Source of the DNA: Candidatus Viridilinea mediisalina
GTDB taxonomy: Bacteria; Chloroflexota; Chloroflexia; Chloroflexales; Chloroflexaceae
Direction: 5' to 3'
Assembly: GCF_002532535.1 (NCBI RefSeq)
Contig: NZ_NQWI01000035.1
Location: 1 to 44,139, forward strand
DNA length: 44,139 nucleotides
A program made the translations under genes and the position numbers. The notes beneath the pieces were generated by a model. The model had not been told where the DNA came from, made no database searches, and saw nothing but the letters and a program-made list of their open reading frames with translations. Below, piece by piece: positions 9,314 to 17,675 of the stretch. The first letter of the stretch is position 1; every line of letters starts with the position of its first letter.

Positions 9314-10021
9314 ATGACTTCCCTGCCTCCTCCTAAAACGCAAGCCCCCGTGATGGTACCGCTCGTGGCTGCATTTAGTGCGTTTGCCCTGAGCTGGTTG
9401 GGGCCGTTGGTCTTTCCGTTCCGCCTCTTGACCACGATGATCCACGAGTTGGGCCATGGCCTGGCCGCACTGCTGACAGGTGGCCAGTTCATCAGTTTTG
9501 TTGTCTTTGCCGACGGATCGGGCTTGGCCTATACGGCTGGTGGCATCCGCTGGATCATCATTCCGGCGGGCTATGTGGGTACCTCGCTCTTTGGTGCGGC
9601 ACTGATTATGTTGGGCCGCAACCCCCAGGCGAGCCGCAATGCACTCGGCTTGCTCGGAGGTGCCTTGGTGCTCATGACCATACGCTACGCCCTGCCAACA
9701 GTCTTTAGCCCAGCAATGGCGGGCGGGCTGCTCACTCTGGGCATGGGCATCCTGATTGGCGTAAGCTTCATCGCAATCGCATGGCGCCTCAGCACCATCT
9801 GGTCGCTTGCAATGCTCAACCTGGTAGCCTTTTGGGTTGGCCTGAGCGCCCTTGGCGACCTGCGCGGCCTGATGTTTCTCTCTACCATGCCGGGCCAGAG
9901 CGATGCCCACGCCATGGCTGAGATCACCTTCCTGCCGCCCATCTTCTGGGCCTTCGTCTGGGCCGTGATGTCGCTGGTTGCCCTGGGGGCGGCGCTTTGG
10001 TATACATGGGTTAGGAAATAG
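9314..10021 (+). CDS. M50-like membrane metallopeptidase
   Basis: The 235-residue polytopic protein (about 6 hydrophobic segments) has HELGH at residues 44-48 in the first-helix context T-T-M-I-H-E-L-G-H-G-L-A-A-L, the zinc-binding motif of the M50B-like family (PF13398 type). M50 enzymes cut or bind substrates within the membrane. No N-P-D-G-type second motif was recognised, so catalysis is not certain. The start at 9314 is preferred; an in-frame ATG at 9287 lies inside the family B repeat and its extra residues would be repeat-encoded. The ribosome site is weak for either start. Confidence 0.78.
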   Translation: MTSLPPPKTQAPVMVPLVAAFSAFALSWLGPLVFPFRLLTTMIHELGHGLAALLTGGQFISFVVFADGSGLAYTAGGIRWIIIPAGYVGTSLFGAALIMLGRNPQASRNALGLLGGALVLMTIRYALPTVFSPAMAGGLLTLGMGILIGVSFIAIAWRLSTIWSLAMLNLVAFWVGLSALGDLRGLMFLSTMPGQSDAHAMAEITFLPPIFWAFVWAVMSLVALGAALWYTWVRK

Positions 10022-10054
10022 GAAGTGGAAGATCGCTGTACCATCTTGCGAGTC

Positions 10055-10172
10055 GCGTCCTCGCGTCCTCGCGTCCTCGCGTCCTCGCGTCCTCGCGTCC
10101 TCGCGTCCTCGCGTCCTCGCGTCCTCGCGTCCTCGCGTCCTCGCGTCCTCGCGTTCTCGCGTCCTCGCGTCC
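10055..10172 (+). repeat. GCGTCCTC 8-mer tandem array (about 15 copies)
   Basis: There are about 14.7 copies of GCGTCCTC with one variant unit (GCGTTCTC near 10151). It lies in the 173-nt spacer between the M50 gene and the ATPase. Since 8 is not a multiple of 3 the array reads open in several frames, which creates false ORFs on both strands. Confidence 0.95.
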
Positions 10173-10194
10173 ACATCACCCGAAGGCAAAACCA

Positions 10195-11721
10195 ATGCGC
10201 TTTTTTAATACCGCCGGGCCGTGCAATCCTGCTGATCACTATATGTTGCCTGCCACGGCCCGCCTGCCCGATGTGCAACTGTTGCTTGACCAAAAGGCCT
10301 ACTTTGTTGTTCACGGCCCGCGCCAGAGTGGTAAGACGACGGCAATGATCGCGTTGGCCCGTCAGGTGACGGCTGCCGGGCGCTATGCAGCGGCGCTCGT
10401 CTCAATGGAGGTGGGCGCGGCCTTCAATACCGATCCCGGTGCCGCCGAATTGGCGATTCTGAGTTCTTGGCGCATGTGGGCTGACGATCTGCCGGTTGAA
10501 CTGCGCCCACCACCGTGGCCTGAAGCGCCCCAAGGTCAACGGCTTGCCGAAGCATTACAAGCCTGGTGTCAGGCGCTTCCAAGACCTTTGGTGCTGTTTC
10601 TGGATGAGATTGATGCGCTGCAAGATACGACCCTGATCTCCGTGCTGCGCCAACTCCGTGCCGGCTATCCCAATCGCCCGCGTGCCTTTCCTTGGGCATT
10701 GGCCCTGATCGGGCTGCGCGACGTGCGTGACTACAAAGTAGCTTCTGGGGGAAGTGACCGGCTCTATACTGCGAGTCCCTTCAATATCAAAGTTGAGGCG
10801 CTGACGCTACGCAACTTCAGTGCCGCAGAGGTGGCGGAACTCTACACCCAGCACACGCATGACACCGGCCAGATCTTTACACCGGAGGCGCTCCAACTTG
10901 CCTTTGAGTTGACCCAAGGGCAGCCGTGGCTGGTCAATGCCCTCGCCCGCCAGGCGGTGCAAGTTGTTGTCCGCGACCCAGCCCAGCCGGTGGATGCGGC
11001 GGCGATCAGGGCGGCGAAAGAGTTACTGATCCAGCGGCAGGATACCCACCTCGATAGTTTGGCCGAGCGGCTACGCGAACCGCACGTGCGCCACGTCATC
11101 GAGCCGATGTTGGCAGGCCGTGCATTGGATAATGTGCCAGGCGATGACCGGCAGTTTGTCCTGGACTTGGGTTTGGTGCGCCGCGATCCGGCTGGTGGGC
11201 TGGTGATCGCCAACCCGGTCTACCGCGAAGTCATTCCGCGTGTCTTAGCCAGGGGGCCTCAAGACTCGCTGCCACGCATCCACCCCACGTGGCTGCGCTC
11301 CGACGGCAGCCTCGATGTAGAATGTCTGCGCGATGCCTTCCTCGCTTTCTGGCGGCAGCATGGCCAGCCCTTGTTGGCTAGCGCACCCTACCACGAGATC
11401 GCCCCGCACCTTGTGCTAATGGCCTTTTTGCACCGCGTTGTCAATGGCGGTGGCACCCTCGAACGCGAGTACGCGATTGCCAGTGGGCGCATGGATCTCT
11501 GCCTGCGCTACGGCGACGTAACGCTGGGCATCGAACTCAAGGTGTGGCGCGACGGCAAAGATGATCCCTTGGAGCGCGGGTTGAGCCAACTCGACGCCTA
11601 TCTGCATGGTCTTGGGCTAGAGAGCGGCTGGCTCGTGATCTTTGATCGGCGCAGCGACCAACCGCCGATCAGTCAGCGTACCAGTACACGACCGCACTCA
11701 GCCCCGCTGGGCGGACGGTGA
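10195..11721 (+). CDS. AAA ATPase with C-terminal PD-(D/E)XK nuclease-like domain
   Basis: The 508-residue protein begins 23 nt after the 8-mer array, with GAAGGC upstream. Walker A is GPRQSGKTT (41-49), Walker B is LVLFLDEID (132-140), and a winged-helix-like region follows (about 250-340). The C-terminal part has a PD-(D/E)XK-like set: E425 (LEREYA), D434 (GRMDLCL) and E447-x-K449 (IELKVW), then Q-L-x-x-Y. This matches a broad family of STAND/ORC-like ATPases fused to a nuclease fold, seen in mobile or defence settings in many bacteria. No partner gene is visible. Substrate and role are unknown; a nucleic-acid-sensing or defence role is inference. Confidence 0.8.
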   Translation: MRFFNTAGPCNPADHYMLPATARLPDVQLLLDQKAYFVVHGPRQSGKTTAMIALARQVTAAGRYAAALVSMEVGAAFNTDPGAAELAILSSWRMWADDLPVELRPPPWPEAPQGQRLAEALQAWCQALPRPLVLFLDEIDALQDTTLISVLRQLRAGYPNRPRAFPWALALIGLRDVRDYKVASGGSDRLYTASPFNIKVEALTLRNFSAAEVAELYTQHTHDTGQIFTPEALQLAFELTQGQPWLVNALARQAVQVVVRDPAQPVDAAAIRAAKELLIQRQDTHLDSLAERLREPHVRHVIEPMLAGRALDNVPGDDRQFVLDLGLVRRDPAGGLVIANPVYREVIPRVLARGPQDSLPRIHPTWLRSDGSLDVECLRDAFLAFWRQHGQPLLASAPYHEIAPHLVLMAFLHRVVNGGGTLEREYAIASGRMDLCLRYGDVTLGIELKVWRDGKDDPLERGLSQLDAYLHGLGLESGWLVIFDRRSDQPPISQRTSTRPHSAPLGGR

Positions 11722-11903
11722 CGGTTATTCGGGCGTAGCCCCTAACGTAATCCTAACGAAACGCTTGCGTTCGCCTCACGTTCAGGGCCACAGTTTTCGT
11801 GTGTAATAACAGTTAGTCCCCCTAGTAGCCAAACACGGCGAACATGGGCTTTTATCGAGTTGAGGGAAAGAACCCTCTCACAAGGCCGTGTGTGAGGAAC
11901 ATT
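11722..11903. other. Leader of the B12-sensor gene
   Basis: No gene is seen. A short hairpin (GAGGG 11872-11876 / CCCTC 11883-11887) lies 17 nt before the start codon. A cobalamin riboswitch was looked for and no B12-box-like sequence was recognised. A promoter was not identified with confidence. Confidence 0.35.
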
Positions 11904-13997
11904 ATGACACAACCTGCCGCCGCCACACTCGCGACCCGCGGGGCTGGGCCCTCGCTGTTCAAGCTGGTGAGCCACCTGCCCGAAGAACGCCGCTGGCGCC
12001 GTCCTGCCGATGCTCTCATTGTGCTGAGTCGGCAATTGACCGGCATTACCCCTGAACAAAGCCAGAATACCGATCTTGCAATTGGCACGTTGCGCTTCTC
12101 GCTCTTCCGTATGCATCAGGCGCGGATCAGTCAGATTGCATCGCTCTGCCGTAGCGTCACGGTGTATGGCGAAGCTGATACCGAACCTCCTTCCATTCCC
12201 AATGTTCAGTTTGTTCCGGTTGCCCGTGGCGCGGCGCTCTCCCAAGAGTGGTTTGTTATGCTGGATAGCCCAGTCTTCTGGGGAGCGTTGATTGCCAATG
12301 TTGTGGCTGAACCGAATGCTGGCGCTGGACGACGTTTGATCTTTGATGGGGTGCTAACCAGTGATGAACGAGTGGTGAGCCGCGCTGGGCTTTTGTTGAG
12401 CCTCACCCGTGGCGCTCCTGCTCCGATTGTGGCTGTGCGTGATCGTGCGGCTCAGGCGGCCCATTGGGCCCAGATTGCCTTTGAGATGGCTAATCATGCC
12501 GAACGCGACCGCCACGATCTCTTGGGTTGTCTAAATGAAGTCCCCGATCTGCTCATGCTGCTGCAAGACCGCGAACTGCCCATGGAGCGGCTCTTTGGCG
12601 ATGTGGTCGAGGCGCTCATGTTGCACCATGAGTCGCTCGGTTCCGTGCTCTATCGCTATGAGAATGGCCAACTGAACGCGGTTGCGGCGAGTAGCAATAT
12701 GGCGATGGCCCCGGCTCATCCGCAGAGTGCGGCCATCCAAGCGCTCCAGCAGGGCGCTATGGTGCTACGCCAGCTTGCCCCCGGTGATGCCGACCAACAG
12801 CTTATCCCGGAGGCCCAGTCGGTGGCTGCCGTGCCGGTCATGATTGGCGGCGGGCTCTGGGGTGTGCTGCTGGTTGGACAGAGTGATCCCGATCCCGCCA
12901 GTTCGCATACTGCCGATGGCGCGGTTGCCCTATCCACCCTGCTTGCTCGGATCCTTGAGCAACGCGGTGTAATTCCGCCAAAGTCAACCAACGGTGCGGC
13001 GTCGGGCTTTCCCAGTGTGGGCGATGCCTTGGCTGATGCATTTGCCGATGCGACCGACGGCTTTCCGCAGAGCGATACGCCTGCGCCTCCTCCGGCCTTC
13101 CCGGCCCCCCCGACGGTGCCTGGCTTCCCTGCACCGTCTGCACCCCCCTCGGCTCTCCCGGCAACCCCAACGCCCCCGGCTGCCCCGGCGACCCCACCGC
13201 CTGCGCCGCCTGCGGCGAGCCCGCCGGTAGCCGGGAGTCCTGCGGCGGCTGGTGGTTTCAGTCTGCCCGGTTGGATGCGCCCAACTTCAAGCCCGGCGCC
13301 TGCGCCCGCTGCGACGCCTGCGCCCGCGCAGGGCGATGGCCAGCCCTATAGCTGGGCCTCGCTGCGTGCCCGCATGATGAGCTCGTTGGTCAATTATGAC
13401 CAGCAGACGGCTGAGCAGATCTGGCGCGAGACTTGTGCGCTCTATACGCCCGAGACGATCTGTACCGAGCTTTTGGCCCCACTGCAGATTGATGTGGGTG
13501 ATGCCTGGCACCGTGGTGAGGTTTCGGTTGCCTCCGAGCACTTCACGAGCCGCTTTGTGCAGACCAAATTGCTCAATCTGCTCAATGCCTCGGCTAGTGC
13601 CCCCGGTGGGCCGCTGGCGGTGGTAGGCTGTACCCAAGGCGAGTTGCACGAGATCGGTGCGATTATGCTCTCGCTCTTCCTGCGCTGGAGCGGCTTCCAG
13701 GTGGTCTATTTGGGCCAGAGTGTGCCCAACTCGACGATTGAGGAGATGATCGAACACCTGCGCCCGCAGATTGTGGCCCTCTCGGCTAGTACGATCAACG
13801 CGGCCAATAGTATGGCTGAGGTTGGCAAGATGATCGAAAACATGGGTGATCCGCGCCCGATCTTCCTCTGCGGTGGCATCGCCTTCCAGCAGCGGCCTTC
13901 GTTGCGTACACTCATTCCGACCGGCGTCTTCCCCTCAGGCGACTTGCGGAGTATCGTTAATCAGATTACTACATTGGTTCATGAGCGGTGGGGCTAA
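11904..13997 (+). CDS. DICT-GAF-linker-B12-binding sensor (CarH-like module)
   Basis: The start at 11904 (MTQPAA) has GAGGA 5 nt upstream; an open ATG at 11844 lacks this. In the resulting 697 residues: residues about 12-200 resemble DICT (S-L-F-K-L-V-S-H-L, then a long alpha/beta stretch with V-T-V-Y-G); about 205-370 look GAF-like; about 390-475 are a Pro/Ala-rich linker. Residues about 490-697 are a cobalamin-binding helical cap plus Rossmann domain. Cap residues W535-H536 and E545-H546 match the W131-H132 and E141-H142 spacing of CarH from Thermus. The base-off loop GELHEIG has H582 in place of the usual DxHxxG (Asp replaced by Glu). No DNA-binding domain is present. CarH-type modules bind adenosylcobalamin and sense light. 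That this one senses light is inference; cobalamin or redox sensing is the alternative. It leads directly into the kinase-like gene. Confidence 0.86.
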   Translation: MTQPAAATLATRGAGPSLFKLVSHLPEERRWRRPADALIVLSRQLTGITPEQSQNTDLAIGTLRFSLFRMHQARISQIASLCRSVTVYGEADTEPPSIPNVQFVPVARGAALSQEWFVMLDSPVFWGALIANVVAEPNAGAGRRLIFDGVLTSDERVVSRAGLLLSLTRGAPAPIVAVRDRAAQAAHWAQIAFEMANHAERDRHDLLGCLNEVPDLLMLLQDRELPMERLFGDVVEALMLHHESLGSVLYRYENGQLNAVAASSNMAMAPAHPQSAAIQALQQGAMVLRQLAPGDADQQLIPEAQSVAAVPVMIGGGLWGVLLVGQSDPDPASSHTADGAVALSTLLARILEQRGVIPPKSTNGAASGFPSVGDALADAFADATDGFPQSDTPAPPPAFPAPPTVPGFPAPSAPPSALPATPTPPAAPATPPPAPPAASPPVAGSPAAAGGFSLPGWMRPTSSPAPAPAATPAPAQGDGQPYSWASLRARMMSSLVNYDQQTAEQIWRETCALYTPETICTELLAPLQIDVGDAWHRGEVSVASEHFTSRFVQTKLLNLLNASASAPGGPLAVVGCTQGELHEIGAIMLSLFLRWSGFQVVYLGQSVPNSTIEEMIEHLRPQIVALSASTINAANSMAEVGKMIENMGDPRPIFLCGGIAFQQRPSLRTLIPTGVFPSGDLRSIVNQITTLVHERWG

Positions 13998-14024
13998 GCC
14001 TATGCTCGCGTCAGGAGAACGACC

Positions 14025-16121
14025 ATGATCAGCGCCGCGGCCACATTCTCCCTGCCTGCCCTGCTCGGCCTGCAAGCGGGGTCGGGCCACTTGATGAGTC
14101 TCGAACAGGTTCGCGCCTTTACGGCGCTCTTGGTACGCCACCGTCCGACCGATATGGAGGCGTGCTGCTTTGTCGGCGGTTCGATTAACCTGGAAGCGCG
14201 CCCCCGCGATACGATTGTGGTGCTGGCCGACGATTTCGGCGGTGCGCCCTTCCTCGTGATGGCTGGTCAACAGGGGGCGTGTGCCCTGCTCAGTTCATAC
14301 GAGGGCTCGCAGTGTCGCGTGCGGCTGATCAGCGATCCGGAGTTGGTTGATCGTGCTGCCTTGGTGATTGCCCAGCTCAGTGACCACAACTACCAACTGA
14401 GTAGTCTGGTTGAAGCCGAGAGCCAGCGCGCCTTCATGGCGCGCATCGCGGCAGCCATGGCCGCTGAGCTCCCGTTGGCTGCGGATGCCTACCGCGCCCT
14501 GATGCCCGAAGACCACTTCTGGCCGGTGTTGGCAGGCGCATTGCAGCAGGCTGATGGGCTGCCCGCGATGCTGGCTAAAGCAGAAATGCGCCAAATGCTA
14601 CGCGAGTTGGGGGTGAGTCGCCTGCTGGTGGGGCTGCTCGATGCCGATCACCAACTCCAGACTTTGGCGGCTGATGGGAATGCACCCCAGCGCATGATCA
14701 TCCAGCAGGGTGTGGTGGCTAGCGTAATCCGCCGTGGCCGCCCCGGTAGCGCCAATAGCGCTGCTGCGAGTGGTATCGGGGGGGTAGTAGAGTGGGCCGG
14801 AAGCGATACGCTCACGATTGTGCCCCTGCTGCGCGATGAGCAGGTCTTTGGCCTACTGCTCGCCACTGGCCAGCGCCCGATCTCTGGGCCATCCCTGGCG
14901 CTGATGCACGGCATCGGTGCGCTGATTGGGCTCAACCTGAACGGCACAACTGCAAGCGCACAGCGCATGCCCGTGCCAACGAACAATATTGCGGTGCCGC
15001 AAGCGCCCATAGTGCCAAGCAACGGCCCGCGCAGCCCCAGCCCACGCAGCACCGTCTCGGCCCCGAGCCTGACCCGTGAGCTGGGCATGCTCGTCGAGCG
15101 GCTCGGTGATGCCGTGCTGCTCGTTGATGTGCAAGGCCGCGTAACCGCCTACACCCCCACGTTGGCACGCATGCTCAGTATGGGCATGGATGCCCATGGG
15201 CAACCCCTCGTGGCCAGTGGTGGCTCGTGCCTTGCCCCACTGCTCGCCGAGGCGCTCATGGGTGAGCAGAGCGGCACCCAAGAGGTGCAACTGCCCACTG
15301 GGGCCAAAGCGAGCGTCAGTGTCACCGAGTTTGCCCAAGGCTTGTGGGCCTTTGTGTTGCACGAAGAGAGTTCCACCGCCAGCCTGCAGGAGATCCAGGC
15401 CGCCGGGGGTAACCTCAACGAAGCCGAACGCAACGAAAGCTTCCTTTCAAACTTCTCCAACATTGTCCGTGTCCCGCTGCGCGAGCTGCGCGAACTGATC
15501 ACCCGCGTACCAACGGTGGGCGAACTGAACGAACAGCAGTCGCGCCTGATTGGCCAAGTGGTCAAGCTCAACAGCGAACTGACCATGCTGGTCAATGATC
15601 TCTTGGCGCTCGGCCAGATCCGGCTTGAATCGAGCGAATACCGTGTGCCGTTGCGCCTCGACCTGTTGATCGAAGCGGCGGTTGGCACCCAGTACGCCGA
15701 GTTTGGGCGGCGCGCCCAGCAGGTCAACCTTGAAATCGCCCCCGGCCTGCCACGGGTCTATGGCTCGGAAGAGGGCTTGGGCCGCGCTGTCGCCGCCATG
15801 ATTGACAACGCGATCAAGTATAGCCCCACTGGAGCCCAGATTCGCGTCGCCGCCTACCAGGAAGGCAACGAACTGGTGGTCATGGTGCAAGACAACGGCG
15901 TGGGCATGCTGCCCAGCGAACTGGATCAGGTCTTTGATCCCTTCTTCCGCTCGGAGAGCAGCGCTCACCTGGGGATTTCGGGGCGCGGCCTGGGGTTGAC
16001 GATTGCCAAAGCGGTGATCGAGCAGCACAACGGACGGATTTGGGCCGAGAGTACGCACGGCCAGGGTAGTAGCTTTGCGTTTAGTCTGCCCTGCGATACT
16101 ATCGCGCCCCCACGCGGCTAG
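14025..16121 (+). CDS. Histidine-kinase-like protein lacking the phospho-acceptor His
   Basis: This 698-residue protein follows 27 nt after the B12 sensor, with AGGAG upstream. Residues 1-130 are unassigned; about 175-305 resemble GAF; about 350-445 resemble PAS. The dimerisation helix should read like F-x-S-H-E-L-R-T-P-L but is FLSNFSNIVRVPLRELRELI, with N479 where His is expected, and no other His lies nearby. The ATPase domain looks intact: N box MIDNAIKYSP, G1 DNGVGM, F box DPFFR, G2 GRGLGLTIAKAV. It may bind ATP but probably cannot autophosphorylate in the normal way, so it could be a regulator, a scaffold, or a partner that phosphorylates another protein. No receiver gene is adjacent. 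Confidence 0.87.
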   Translation: MISAAATFSLPALLGLQAGSGHLMSLEQVRAFTALLVRHRPTDMEACCFVGGSINLEARPRDTIVVLADDFGGAPFLVMAGQQGACALLSSYEGSQCRVRLISDPELVDRAALVIAQLSDHNYQLSSLVEAESQRAFMARIAAAMAAELPLAADAYRALMPEDHFWPVLAGALQQADGLPAMLAKAEMRQMLRELGVSRLLVGLLDADHQLQTLAADGNAPQRMIIQQGVVASVIRRGRPGSANSAAASGIGGVVEWAGSDTLTIVPLLRDEQVFGLLLATGQRPISGPSLALMHGIGALIGLNLNGTTASAQRMPVPTNNIAVPQAPIVPSNGPRSPSPRSTVSAPSLTRELGMLVERLGDAVLLVDVQGRVTAYTPTLARMLSMGMDAHGQPLVASGGSCLAPLLAEALMGEQSGTQEVQLPTGAKASVSVTEFAQGLWAFVLHEESSTASLQEIQAAGGNLNEAERNESFLSNFSNIVRVPLRELRELITRVPTVGELNEQQSRLIGQVVKLNSELTMLVNDLLALGQIRLESSEYRVPLRLDLLIEAAVGTQYAEFGRRAQQVNLEIAPGLPRVYGSEEGLGRAVAAMIDNAIKYSPTGAQIRVAAYQEGNELVVMVQDNGVGMLPSELDQVFDPFFRSESSAHLGISGRGLGLTIAKAVIEQHNGRIWAESTHGQGSSFAFSLPCDTIAPPRG

Positions 16122-16287
16122 AGTAGGTTTCAGGTGTTAGTTTCTTCTACACAAGGGCAGTTTTTTTATCATATAAACCCTGAAACCATCCGTAGCCCTG
16201 CAACAAAACGACAATGAATAGTACCAACCTGACATAGGGAGGCTTTGCCCTCCCTATCTGCGTCCCCACGATCTTGAAGGTTCCGCT
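16122..16287. other. Spacer with short inverted repeats
   Basis: GGTTTCAGG (16127-16135) and CCTGAAACC (16180-16188) form a 9-nt inverted repeat around a T-run (16162-16168). The same GGATGGTTTCAGG-like sequence recurs near 23822, so it may be a small interspersed element. A separate hairpin is at 16234-16257. Confidence 0.5.
16234..16257 (+). terminator. Hairpin ahead of the Roadblock-MglA operon
   Basis: ATAGGGAG (16234-16241) pairs with CTCCCTAT (16250-16257) across an 8-nt loop. There is no T-run after it. It may end read-through from the sensor genes or lie in the leader of the next operon. Confidence 0.4.
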
Positions 16288-17178
16288 ATGAAATTACGCA
16301 TTTTAATCATTGGGCTTACGGCAGCCCAAAACCATGCGTTAAGCACTGAACTGATGGCGCTTGCCCAAAACGACAATATTAGCATCTCGACCGCGCCATC
16401 AGCCACGCCGTTGCATATTACCCGTAACTATCCCGATCTGCTGATTGCCCCTTTGAATGGCGAAAATCTGAGCTTGGCCCGGCGCATGGCGGAACGAGCG
16501 CCACGGCTGCATGTCTTCATGTTGCACCATCCAGCGACGCCAATGAGTGAGATTGCAGCCTTGCGTCAACTGGGTTGGGGCGTAGCCAGCAACGATCTAG
16601 GCTATACCCGCTTGGCCTACAAGGCCGGGGCCATGCTCGGCCTCTGCCCCGAAGAGCCCGACGGTGGCAGTGATGGCGACATGCGCCCCGCTGCAACCAT
16701 GGGCGATCTGCAAATTCTGCTCGATGTACTGCGCCGCCAGACCAAAGCCCAACTGGTGCTCTACACCGACCAGATTGGCAACGTGATCACCAATCGCGGT
16801 GACTCCGATGAGATTGATATGACCTCGATCAGTTCGCTGATCTCTGGTAGCTTTGCCAACTCGATTGAGCTAGGGCGTATGTTGAAAGACCCCGACACGC
16901 GCCACCTCACCGTGCTGGAAGGGAAGCATTTCGACATCTACGCCACCAACGTGGGCAAAAACCGGCTGATTACCCTGATCTTCCCCAAAGCTTTTGTTGA
17001 ACCCAAACTCGGCTTCGTCTGGCTGCAACTCAGGCGCGCCGCTATTCAACTCAGTCAGATGCGCATTGTTGAGGGCAACCTCGGAGAAATGATGGCCGCT
17101 GAGTTGAGTAGTTCACTCGATAGTGAATTTGATCGACTCTTTTCCGATAACCTGCATGATGCTTCGGTTGATACTTAG
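16288..17178 (+). CDS. Degenerate receiver plus Roadblock/LC7 protein
   Basis: The 296-residue protein begins after GAAGG. Residues 1-120 have a receiver-like alternation (ILIIGLTAAQNHAL, then Y-P-D-L-L-I-A-P-L) but the acidic pair is missing and the place of the phospho-Asp is not acidic, so it is not expected to be phosphorylated in the usual way. Residues about 135-240 match Roadblock/LC7 (KAQLVLYTDQIGNVITNRGD, then S-I-E-L-G-R-M-L). The tail has EFDRLFSDNLHD, shared in form with the next protein. Roadblock proteins of the MglB type bind MglA GTPases. It is the first gene of a tight operon with the next two. Confidence 0.8.
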   Translation: MKLRILIIGLTAAQNHALSTELMALAQNDNISISTAPSATPLHITRNYPDLLIAPLNGENLSLARRMAERAPRLHVFMLHHPATPMSEIAALRQLGWGVASNDLGYTRLAYKAGAMLGLCPEEPDGGSDGDMRPAATMGDLQILLDVLRRQTKAQLVLYTDQIGNVITNRGDSDEIDMTSISSLISGSFANSIELGRMLKDPDTRHLTVLEGKHFDIYATNVGKNRLITLIFPKAFVEPKLGFVWLQLRRAAIQLSQMRIVEGNLGEMMAAELSSSLDSEFDRLFSDNLHDASVDT

Positions 17179-17186
17179 GAGGTGCC

Positions 17187-17666
17187 ATGGCTCGCTCATC
17201 CCTTGTACTATCGCCAGCGCAACTCCAAGAGTTACGCGGCATGCTCGCTCAGGTAGCGCAACAGGCCGATGTGCGCTGTGCTTTTTTGGGTGACCTGAGT
17301 GGCCAAGATATTGTTAGTTGGAGTGATCGGCTCAACGTTGATATGTCGAGCGTCGCGGCCCTCGCGGCGGGCGACCTCATGGCTACGATTGAGATCGGAC
17401 GTATGCTCGGCGGCTCGCGCTCATGCAACCTAGTCGTCCAAGAGCATGATGAATTGACCATTCTGGTGGCGCGGGTAGGCGAAGCCTTGCTGCTCCTCTT
17501 AGCCACCGCCCGCGACGTACCGCTAGGCTGGTCGCGCCTGGCCATCAAGCGCCTCACGGATCGCATCCTGCCGATTGTCGGCAAGGCAGCAATGGTTCCA
17601 CCGCCGCCAGCGGTCAACGACGACTTTGAACGTTCCTTCAGTGCCCAACTTGATTCTATCTGGTAG
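17187..17666 (+). CDS. Roadblock/LC7 protein, MglB-like
   Basis: At 159 residues it is the same length as MglB of Myxococcus xanthus (recalled). The start follows AGGAGGTGCC, 8 nt past the previous stop. The fold is visible as CAFLGDLSGQDIVSWSDRLN, then VDMSSVAALAAGDLMATIEIGRML, which parallels MglB's F-L-V-D-K-x-G-Q and S-L-A-S-L-T-A-G-N. The C-terminal tail DDFERSFSAQLDSIW keeps an acidic F-x-R-x-F-S-x-x-L motif seen in the preceding protein; M. xanthus MglB ends similarly (D-x-D-N-L-F). MglB acts as the GTPase-activating protein of MglA; that role here is inference from family and gene order. Confidence 0.84.
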   Translation: MARSSLVLSPAQLQELRGMLAQVAQQADVRCAFLGDLSGQDIVSWSDRLNVDMSSVAALAAGDLMATIEIGRMLGGSRSCNLVVQEHDELTILVARVGEALLLLLATARDVPLGWSRLAIKRLTDRILPIVGKAAMVPPPPAVNDDFERSFSAQLDSIW

Positions 17667-17675
17667 AGGTGCGTC

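Noticed and set aside
10055-10172. CRISPR array
   Set aside because: The units are 8 bp with no spacers; the 52-bp array and heptamers are likewise tandem repeats without unique spacers.
9182-10314. Minus-strand ORFs with R-E-D-A-R-T-R-G repeats
   Set aside because: They are translations of the 8-mer array, running opposite to two real genes.
11722-11903. Cobalamin riboswitch before the B12-sensor gene
   Set aside because: No B12-box-like sequence or conserved core was recognised in the leader.
16161-16170. Rho-independent terminator after the kinase-like gene
   Set aside because: A T-run exists, but there is no GC-rich stem directly before it; only a wide 9-nt inverted repeat surrounds it.
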